A stretch of DNA of 64,000 bases from Haloplanus rubicundus (GTDB lineage Archaea; Halobacteriota; Halobacteria; Halobacteriales; Haloferacaceae): positions 2,170,001 to 2,234,000 of the forward strand of contig NZ_CP031148.1 in assembly GCF_003342675.1 (NCBI RefSeq), read 5' to 3'. Positions 58,669 to 64,000 of this stretch are shown here, piece by piece; within the stretch, counting starts at the first letter, position 1; the number at the start of each line of letters is the position of its first letter. The translations under genes were made by a program, and so were the position numbers. The notes under the pieces were generated by a model, which was given only the letters and a program-made list of their open reading frames with translations, ran no database searches and was not told the DNA's origin.

Positions 58669-59553
58669 ATGTTGATAGACGAGGCACGGCAAGAACACGC
58701 CGGAGCGACCGGGCTCTCCGTCGGGAGTCCGTGGACGTTCTTCGTGGTTACCTACGCCATCACGTGGGCGTTCTGGCTTCCAGCCATCGTCTTCGACGTG
58801 TCGTTCAGCACCGTCGAAGGCGTCGCGTTGCTCGTCGCGGGACTCGCCGGTCCCGGTCTCGGAGGGATCGGATTCACGTACCTCGTCTACGACGACCGAG
58901 GCCGTGCGGACTTCTGGATTCGTCTTCGAAGCCTTCGTCGAGTCGGTCTGAAGTGGGTGCTCGTCATCGCCGCCGTGCCACTGGCGTTGAGCCTCCTCGC
59001 CGCGGGCGTCGACCGACTGTTCGGTGGCGTCGGGGCGACGTGGGCCGAGGGCGTCGTCGGCTTCGCCGCCAACCCGCTCACGATCCTGCCGACCCTCTTT
59101 TTCGTGACGCTCCCGCCGTTTCTCGAGGAACTCGGCTGGCGCGGCTACGTGCTCGACCGACTCCAACTCCGCTGGTCGGCGCTCGGCTCGGGCGTGATCC
59201 TCGGCGTGGCTTGGTCGCTCTGGCACCTCCCGCTGTTTTTCGTCGCCGACACGTACCAGTCCGGACTCGGCGTCGGAACGCCCGAATTCTGGCTATTCTT
59301 CGTCAGCGTCGTCCCGCTTTCGATGGCGCTGTCGTGGGTCTACAACAACACGTCGCGGAGCATCCTCGCTGCGATACTCTTGCACTCCTCGGCCAACTTC
59401 TCGGGTGAAATCGTCGCGATAACCCCGAGAGCGGACGTCTACAACGTCGGGCTCTGGGTGCTGTTCGCCGTCGTGATCGTGGCGATCTGGGGTGGGAAAA
59501 CCCTCGCCGGCGCCGACGAGGTACCGAAGCCGCCACGTCCGGCGCGGCGATAG
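58669..59553 (+). CDS. CPBP family intramembrane protease
   Basis: 294 residues from ATG 58669 (MLIDEARQEHAGATG). About eight helices. Motif 1 PPFLEELGWRGYVLDRLQLRW (EExxxR), motif 2 GVAWSLWHLPLFF, motif 3 ILLHSSANFSGE (HxxxN) intact. Same subtype as 15888-16757 and 19828-20676. It starts 4 bases after the flavodoxin gene, so the two form an operon. Confidence 0.9.
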   Translation: MLIDEARQEHAGATGLSVGSPWTFFVVTYAITWAFWLPAIVFDVSFSTVEGVALLVAGLAGPGLGGIGFTYLVYDDRGRADFWIRLRSLRRVGLKWVLVIAAVPLALSLLAAGVDRLFGGVGATWAEGVVGFAANPLTILPTLFFVTLPPFLEELGWRGYVLDRLQLRWSALGSGVILGVAWSLWHLPLFFVADTYQSGLGVGTPEFWLFFVSVVPLSMALSWVYNNTSRSILAAILLHSSANFSGEIVAITPRADVYNVGLWVLFAVVIVAIWGGKTLAGADEVPKPPRPARR

Positions 59554-59807
59554 GTCGTCGACGGCCCGCTCTCGACGTGACTCAACGAGAACGTTCGAGA
59601 GACCGTGCTGAACACCAGATGCGTTCTCGACCGCCAGTCGCTCACAAGCGGTAGTGACCGTCCGAGGAGACGTTTCGACGACTGTACGAACATTCGACTG
59701 TTGGACGCGAACGGCTTACGTGACCCATTGGCTACTCGCTGTCGTGATGGCTCGCACACACAGTCGATTGGTGCCCAGAACGGACGATATCGAGGAGGCG
59801 TGGTAGT

Positions 59808-60173
59808 ATGCGACTCCCGATTCCGAAGACCAAGCTCGTGGCGTTCACACTTGCCGGAGCCCTACTGACCGCGGTTATCGCCGGTGGCCTCGCGTTCCCG
59901 ATTCCGGGTGTGACAGGGGGAGATACTGGGAGCGACTCCGGGACGCAATCGACCGGCGCACCACAGTCCGCTGCCGACGTGCCGACGCCGAATCAGGACT
60001 TCACGCCGGCGGTGCAGACCCAGACCGGTTACGAGGGCGAGGAGCACGAAGAGTACGAAGAGGACGACGAAGACGAACATGAAGAGTACGAAGACGACGA
60101 GGACGAGGGCGAACACGAAGAGCGGGAGGCGGAACACGACGACGAGTACGAGGATGAAGATGAAGCGGAGTGA
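59808..60173 (+). CDS. Membrane-anchored acidic-tail protein, first gene of ApbE operon
   Basis: 121 residues, ATG 59808. A signal anchor (KLVAFTLAGALLTAVIAGGLAFPIPG), a Ser/Thr/Pro linker and a C-terminal tail of about 45 residues made almost only of Glu, Asp, His and Tyr (EGEEHEEYEEDDEDEHEEYE and more). The tail could bind divalent cations. It is 9 bases before the ApbE gene. No family known. Confidence 0.7.
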   Translation: MRLPIPKTKLVAFTLAGALLTAVIAGGLAFPIPGVTGGDTGSDSGTQSTGAPQSAADVPTPNQDFTPAVQTQTGYEGEEHEEYEEDDEDEHEEYEDDEDEGEHEEREAEHDDEYEDEDEAE

Positions 60174-60182
60174 GATGATCGG

Positions 60183-61046
60183 ATGAGTGTGTTGTCGTCG
60201 GTGTACGAACGCGCGGGTGAGACACACCGTGAATTCGAGTGCTGTGACACGCAGTTCGTGATTCGGGCGACCGGCGTTCGGGCGTCGACGGGCGTCGATG
60301 CTGCACAGCAGACGGTACGGCGGCTCGAAGGGGAATTAAACGCATTCGACGAGAAGAGTGCCGTCAGCCGACTCGATCGGACGGGATCCGTCGAGAACGA
60401 ACACGTGGCCCGCATCGTGCGCCGTGGACTGGAGTACTACGAACGGACGAACGGCGTGTTCGACATCCGTCAGGGACGTATCGAGCACGACCTCAAGGCG
60501 TTCCTCCGGGGTGACCGACAGTCGCTCCCGGAGACGTTCGAGGCGGGCGATATCGAACTCGATGGGGCGCTGGTCAGAACCGACCATCCGCTCGACCTCA
60601 ACGGGCTGGCAAAAGGCTACATCGTCGATCGGGCGGCGTCGGCGCTCTCTGGCGTCGGTCGACGCGGGTTCGTGAGCGGTGGTGGTGACATGTCTCCGCC
60701 GCCCGGGCCGGTCGCCGTGGTGAGTCCCTACGGCGACGAGACACCGCTGAAGGTACTGGAGACGGACTGGTTCGTCGCGTCCTCAGGTGACTATCGTCGC
60801 ACCCGGAACGGGACGGATCACATCTACGACCCGACGAGCGAGCGGATCGGCTCGCGTCACGAGTCGGTCACCGTCGTCGCCGAGCGTGACTGCATGGAAG
60901 CGGATGCCCTCGCGACGACGCTGGCAGCCCTGCCGCTCGACGACGCGCTCTCGCTGGCCGAGTCGTGGGCGAATGCGGAAGCGCTCGTCGTGCACGGCGG
61001 CGTATTCCACACCACCGAGGGGTTCGAGACACATGTCCTGGACTGA
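60183..61046 (+). CDS. apbE: FAD:protein FMN transferase
   Basis: 287 residues, ATG 60183. ApbE fold: FECCDTQFVIRATG, LEGELNAFDEKSAVSRLDRTG, VFDIRQGRIEHDLKAFLRGD, LDLNGLAKGYIVDRAASAL (K-G-Y-x-x-D FAD contact), GFVSGGGDM, SSGDYRRTRNGTDHIYDP (T-x-x-x-H-I-x-D-P) and the metal-binding D/T near ADALATTLAALP. It attaches FMN to Thr/Ser of target proteins outside the membrane in most bacteria; no signal peptide is seen here. It sits in a four-gene operon with a thrombospondin-repeat membrane protein and a ferric-reductase-like protein. Confidence 0.88.
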   Translation: MSVLSSVYERAGETHREFECCDTQFVIRATGVRASTGVDAAQQTVRRLEGELNAFDEKSAVSRLDRTGSVENEHVARIVRRGLEYYERTNGVFDIRQGRIEHDLKAFLRGDRQSLPETFEAGDIELDGALVRTDHPLDLNGLAKGYIVDRAASALSGVGRRGFVSGGGDMSPPPGPVAVVSPYGDETPLKVLETDWFVASSGDYRRTRNGTDHIYDPTSERIGSRHESVTVVAERDCMEADALATTLAALPLDDALSLAESWANAEALVVHGGVFHTTEGFETHVLD

Positions 61047-61320
61047 GAAACAACGCATCACGATCGTCGCGATAGTCGTCCTCGTCGGTGCGGTACCGTT
61101 GCTCTGGGGGATCGGAGACGTCCGTGTCGCCCAGGCGACCGAAGAGAAACGACACGACCTCGTGAACCAGACGGTCACGGCGCGTCACGCGCCGACCGAT
61201 TACGACGGTGATGGGCTCGACGACAGTACTGACCAGTGCCCGACGCGTCCGGAGACGACGAACGGCTTCCAGGATTCGGACGGCTGTCCGGACGTCGTCG
61301 CGACGACGGGGGCGTCCTGA
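61033..61320 (+). CDS. Single-pass membrane protein with thrombospondin type-3 repeat
   Basis: 95 residues, ATG 61033, overlapping apbE by 14 bases. One helix (about residues 9-27), a linker, then DYDGDGLDDSTDQCPTRPET and FQDSDGCPD, a thrombospondin type-3 calcium repeat with two Cys. The last five residues are TTGAS; (S/T)GA(S/T) is the core of ApbE flavinylation sites, though the usual Asp lies two residues too far upstream here. It overlaps the next gene by 1 base. Confidence 0.75.
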   Translation: MSWTEKQRITIVAIVVLVGAVPLLWGIGDVRVAQATEEKRHDLVNQTVTARHAPTDYDGDGLDDSTDQCPTRPETTNGFQDSDGCPDVVATTGAS

Positions 61321-61865
61321 TGTCGGCGATCGTCTGGTATCTGGACCGTGGGGCGGCCCTCCTCACGTATCCAGCCCTGTATCTCGCCGTCCTCACGGGA
61401 ATCCTGTACAACACGGCGTCGTTCGGCACCTTGCACGAGGCGGCCCGTCGTGTCCACGTCGAACTATCGGTCTTCGCGATGCTGGTGACGCTTCTCCACG
61501 CAGGCCTCGGTGTCGTCGATGCGTGGTTCGTCCTCACCGGACAGGTCCCGGAGCCGGCGTACTCGATGCCGTACTTCGTGGGCGGTCTCGCCGTCGGGGT
61601 CGGGGCGCTGGCGTTGCTCGTCGTCGCCGTCCTCGGATTTACCGATCCGAAGCGGTTCGAGCGACCGTGGGGTCCCCGCGTCGTGCATTCGTTCGCGTAC
61701 GCCGGGTTCGCGTTCGGCACGATCCACGCAGCGGCCATCGGCACCGACGTGACGGGGTTGATTCGTCCGTTGCTGGGCCCCTCGCTCGTGCTCGTCGTGT
61801 ACGTCCTCCTGTTGCGTGTGCTCGTGCTTCGGGGAACGTTCTCCAGTGCAGCGTCGCGTCAGTAA
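61320..61865 (+). CDS. Ferric-reductase-like / MsrQ-type haem membrane protein
   Basis: 181 residues from ATG 61320. Five or six helices with two His pairs: His46 and His60 in RVHVELSVFAMLVTLLHAGLG (14 apart) and two more in VVHSFAYAGFAFGTIHAAAIG (13 apart), the spacing of bis-haem b membrane reductases. No FAD/NAD domain is attached. With ApbE and an acidic anchored protein it could form a transmembrane electron relay. Its 3' end overlaps the convergent regulator by 7 bases. Confidence 0.75.
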   Translation: MSAIVWYLDRGAALLTYPALYLAVLTGILYNTASFGTLHEAARRVHVELSVFAMLVTLLHAGLGVVDAWFVLTGQVPEPAYSMPYFVGGLAVGVGALALLVVAVLGFTDPKRFERPWGPRVVHSFAYAGFAFGTIHAAAIGTDVTGLIRPLLGPSLVLVVYVLLLRVLVLRGTFSSAASRQ

Positions 61866-62380
61866 CTGTCCCAGAGTCCGAGGAGGCGGTCGACGATTCG
61901 GTCGGTGAACGATTGACGGTGGATCGTGTACAGATACCTGACGTGGTCCGAATCCGACACACGGTACAGCACGCGCTGGCCGTCCCGTTCTTTGGTGACG
62001 AGTCCGGCGTCGGCGAGTTTCGAGAGGTGCCACGAGACGGTCGACTGGGCCTTCTCCAGTCGGTCGCTCAACTCGGTCGTCGAGAGTGGGCCATCGACGA
62101 GGAGGTGGGCGAGAATGCGGCGACTGTACTCCCGCCGGAGCGCGTTCATCACGGTCCGGTCGGCGTCGTCGAACTCCGCAGCAGGGTAGTACCGCGTGTA
62201 CTTGCCGTCCTCGGAGACGTCGATCAACCCTTCGTCGGCCAGCCAGCGGAGCTGGTACTGGAGCGTTCCCTGTGCGTAGTCGAGTTCGTCGAGTAGGGCA
62301 CGGAAGTGACTGCCGGGGGTGTCGGCGATCTCCCGATAGATCGCTCGTCGAGATTCTAATTCGAGGTCGGGCTCCGGCAT
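61859..62380 (-). CDS. Two-winged-helix transcription regulator
   Basis: 173 residues, ATG 62380. First winged helix SRRAIYREIADTPGSHFRALLDELDYAQGTLQYQLRWLADEGLIDVSEDGKYTRYYPA; second ILAHLLVDGPLSTTELSDRLEKAQSTVSWHLSKLADAGLVTKERDGQRVLYRV. This is a common haloarchaeal regulator with duplicated ArsR-like domains. It follows the small membrane gene at 62384 by 3 bases. Confidence 0.88.
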   Translation of the reverse strand: MPEPDLELESRRAIYREIADTPGSHFRALLDELDYAQGTLQYQLRWLADEGLIDVSEDGKYTRYYPAAEFDDADRTVMNALRREYSRRILAHLLVDGPLSTTELSDRLEKAQSTVSWHLSKLADAGLVTKERDGQRVLYRVSDSDHVRYLYTIHRQSFTDRIVDRLLGLWDSY

Positions 62381-62383
62381 TGC

Positions 62384-62671
62384 TCAGTCCCGTGTGAGCG
62401 CGAGGAAGAACGCGACGAGGCCCCCGAGGATGAGGACTGCACTCCCGTGTTCGAGTAACTCGAGCGTCGCATACGGAACGTACGGAAGCAGGGGATATTC
62501 GAGAAATACGACGAGGCCGTAGAGGGCGAACATCGCGTAGCCAGCGGTGACGATACCCATTCGGCGGTCGCGTTCGCGACGCCACGCCAGATAGCTGAGC
62601 GCACTGAGCGCCGCGGCCACGAGGAAGATGCCGAGGCTGACGTACTGTTCGAGGAGTTGTGCGAGGGGCAT
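62384..62671 (-). CDS. Small membrane protein paired with winged-helix regulator
   Basis: 95 residues from ATG 62671 (MPLAQLLEQYVSLGIFLVAA). Three helices; SLGIFLVAAALSALSYLAWRRERDRRMGIVTAGYAMFALYGLVVFLE has the R-R-E-R-D-R-R-M-G..A-G-Y-A layout of the small membrane partners (DUF7521-like) of winged-helix regulators, as in the 29860-30833 operon. Gene order is reversed here (membrane gene first). Confidence 0.65.
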   Translation of the reverse strand: MPLAQLLEQYVSLGIFLVAAALSALSYLAWRRERDRRMGIVTAGYAMFALYGLVVFLEYPLLPYVPYATLELLEHGSAVLILGGLVAFFLALTRD

Positions 62672-62979
62672 ACGAGTCGAACGGACCGCGATGGATCGCG
62701 GTCGAATTGTGGTGCACGAGGCGGCAATCGGGTAAAACGGTTGGCGTACAAGTGTCGAATTGGACGCCGATTCCTCGGCCGAGGCGCATCGAAATCGGTC
62801 GAACCGATTGGGAGTTCCGTCGCGGCCCTCCATTGGGGCCGGTGTCAACGACGCCTCCGCACTCACGACGTCGACTCACCGTCGGCTGGTACGTAGCTTG
62901 CAGGCTTCCCAACCGACACTGACGATGCATCCAGTAGCCGGTCTCCCAGTTGCCAGATCGTGATCCCCGTCACCAGTCG
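62672..62979. other. Intergenic region without a gene
   Basis: About 308 bases between two minus-strand genes; short frames only. It should hold the promoter of the 62384 operon. Confidence 0.35.
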
Positions 62980-63150
62980 TTACCACGATTCGAGTGGCCC
63001 ACCCGCAGTCACTCGAACGGCCGCCACGTATCGGTCGTGGACGACGCAGGCGGCGGTGGCGAGCAGTGCGGCCCCGATCTCGGCGACTCCGACCGGCCCG
63101 GCGAGGAGAGTGCCCGCACCGGTGAGGTAGACGAGCGAGAGCGACGCCAC
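62980..63150 (-). CDS. Small two-helix membrane protein, possibly frameshifted
   Basis: From GTG 63150 the frame gives 56 residues: MASLSLVYLTGAGTLLAGPV, a second helix and RYVAAVRVTAGGPLESW. A GTGA junction with the preceding gene at 63163-63166 opens another frame (VTDERRGVALA) that would join it if one base were changed in the CTCGCTC run. So it is either a GTG-started peptide or a frameshifted gene co-transcribed with 63163-63702. Confidence 0.4.
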   Translation of the reverse strand: MASLSLVYLTGAGTLLAGPVGVAEIGAALLATAACVVHDRYVAAVRVTAGGPLESW

Positions 63151-63162
63151 GGCGTTCGTCGG

Positions 63163-63702
63163 TCACGACGAGTCGAGTCGGCTAGCCCCGTCTTCGTCGA
63201 CGGCCACGCTGTAGTTCCCCGAGAGCGTGCGGAACGTGGCGAACGAGTCCTCTGGGTGCTCGACTTGCGTCACGACGGCCCCGTCGAGGACGACTGTTAC
63301 CGTCCGGAAGTCGCCGGGAAGCGAGACGAGTGCGTCGAATGTGGTCTGCGGCGTACAATCCGCCGAGGGCTGGCCCTTCACCCCGTCGCCGGGCGCGACT
63401 TCGACGGTGAAGCGGTAGTGCCCCGGACTCGACTCCGTGAGATTCGCCCGAACGTTCACGTCGGTCACGTCGTGTGTGAACGTGAGATTGAGGGCCACCG
63501 TCCGCGTCTCTCCGCTAGGGGCCTGTCCGACCCAGCCGCCGGTCGCGGGGTTGCTCACACAACCCGTCCCAGTCGAAGTCGAGAACGTCGGCGAGGAGAC
63601 GCTCTGAGTCGGAACGAGCGCGGCACCGGCCGCTGCGCCCCCCGCCGCACCGACGATCAGACCGACGACGAGTCCGACAGCGAGAGCGAGTCTGGTGTCC
63701 AT
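63163..63702 (-). CDS. Secreted or membrane-anchored beta-rich protein
   Basis: 179 residues, ATG 63702. An N-terminal helix (LALAVGLVVGLIVGAAGGAAAGAAL) acts as signal or anchor; the rest is an external beta domain: NLTFTHDVTDVNVRANLTESSPGHYRFTVEVAPGDGV.., DFRTVTVVLDGAVVTQVEHPEDSFATFRTLSGNYSV. Two or three Cys. No family recognised. Confidence 0.65.
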   Translation of the reverse strand: MDTRLALAVGLVVGLIVGAAGGAAAGAALVPTQSVSSPTFSTSTGTGCVSNPATGGWVGQAPSGETRTVALNLTFTHDVTDVNVRANLTESSPGHYRFTVEVAPGDGVKGQPSADCTPQTTFDALVSLPGDFRTVTVVLDGAVVTQVEHPEDSFATFRTLSGNYSVAVDEDGASRLDSS

Positions 63703-63908
63703 GCGTGGATAGTACGCGGAATCGGGATAAATAGCGTCGGAGGGCGAGTCTCAACTGCGATGCCAAGACGGAGTGTGTCTCCGCGTGGCTCGTTCAGTCC
63801 GTGTCGACGTTCCAGGGCCCCGTCTTCGAACTGGTCGGCGCGCTCTTCCGCCGAAAACAGTACTGGAAGAGGTCACTTGACGACAATTAGAAATCGCAAG
63901 TCGCGGGA

Positions 63909-64000
63909 CTAATCCCGATAGCGACCGCTTCCGACCTCCAGTTCGCCTTGCACGAAGTACCAGCCTTGGCCCGGGCCCAGCAGTTCCGTGTGGGCCCACT
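63909..64000 (-). CDS. C-terminal end of an unidentified gene, cut by the window edge
   Basis: The minus-strand frame open at the right edge reads WAHTELLGPGQGWYFVQGELE then VGSGRYRD and TAG at 63909-63911. The composition is protein-like and no other frame is better. Family unknown. Confidence 0.5.
   Translation of the reverse strand, partial: WAHTELLGPGQGWYFVQGELEVGSGRYRD

Noticed and set aside
1-64000. CRISPR arrays, tRNA or rRNA genes
   Set aside because: No regularly spaced direct repeats and no tRNA-like cloverleaf or rRNA sequence was recognised on either strand.

Overview
The window is a 64 kb piece of a haloarchaeal (class Halobacteria) chromosome or large replicon. The evidence is high G+C with strong G/C third-position bias, acidic predicted proteins, Tat-type lipoprotein leaders, halocyanins, an HTH-10/Bat-type activator, globally haloarchaeal small membrane families and overlapping ATGA gene junctions. 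I cannot name the genus. No rRNA, tRNA or CRISPR array was seen.

Layout. 0-14.3 kb holds a truncated TauE exporter, two PQQ-type beta-propeller proteins (one in an operon with a winged-helix gene), a D-threonine-aldolase-like enzyme bracketed by IS6-like terminal repeats, two sensor histidine kinases and small membrane proteins. 14.3-15.7 kb is decayed DNA with a propeller remnant, a decayed segment that recurs at 57.5 kb, and half of a CPBP protease gene. 15.9-30 kb is an accessory region rich in CPBP (CAAX/bacteriocin-processing type) intramembrane proteases, with an SdpI-like immunity-type protein, several orphan membrane proteins and a 1.1 kb mobile unit that carries a creatininase-family gene and is flanked by an exact 8-bp target duplication. 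30-36.3 kb is packed with small orphan membrane proteins, two lipoprotein/secreted proteins and a double-domain halocyanin.

36.8-45.9 kb is more metabolic: a cupin, a glutaredoxin next to a soluble chemotaxis transducer, a 3-hydroxybutyrate dehydrogenase/patatin pair that looks like a polyhydroxybutyrate mobilisation module, a dihydrolipoamide-dehydrogenase-like flavoprotein, regulators and a glutaredoxin/membrane-protein pair. 46.1-47.5 kb is a TnpB-only IS1341-type element that has landed on the 3' end of an MFS gene. 47.5-57.4 kb holds redox and stress genes (NAD(P)HX epimerase, peroxiredoxin + halocyanin-fusion operon, two HxlR regulators, an alpha/beta hydrolase, a Bat-type regulator and a VapBC-like pair). 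58.1-62.7 kb has a flavodoxin/CPBP pair and a compact ApbE flavin-transferase operon with a ferric-reductase-like membrane protein, followed by a winged-helix/membrane pair and cell-surface proteins.

Repeats tie the window together: three copies of a ~80 bp intergenic palindrome, six copies of a ~60 bp IS6-like terminus, two solo IS1341-type right ends, and palindromic GTTACC-type operators upstream of redox genes. The most notable discovery candidate is the creatininase-carrying transposon-like unit (24472-25593).
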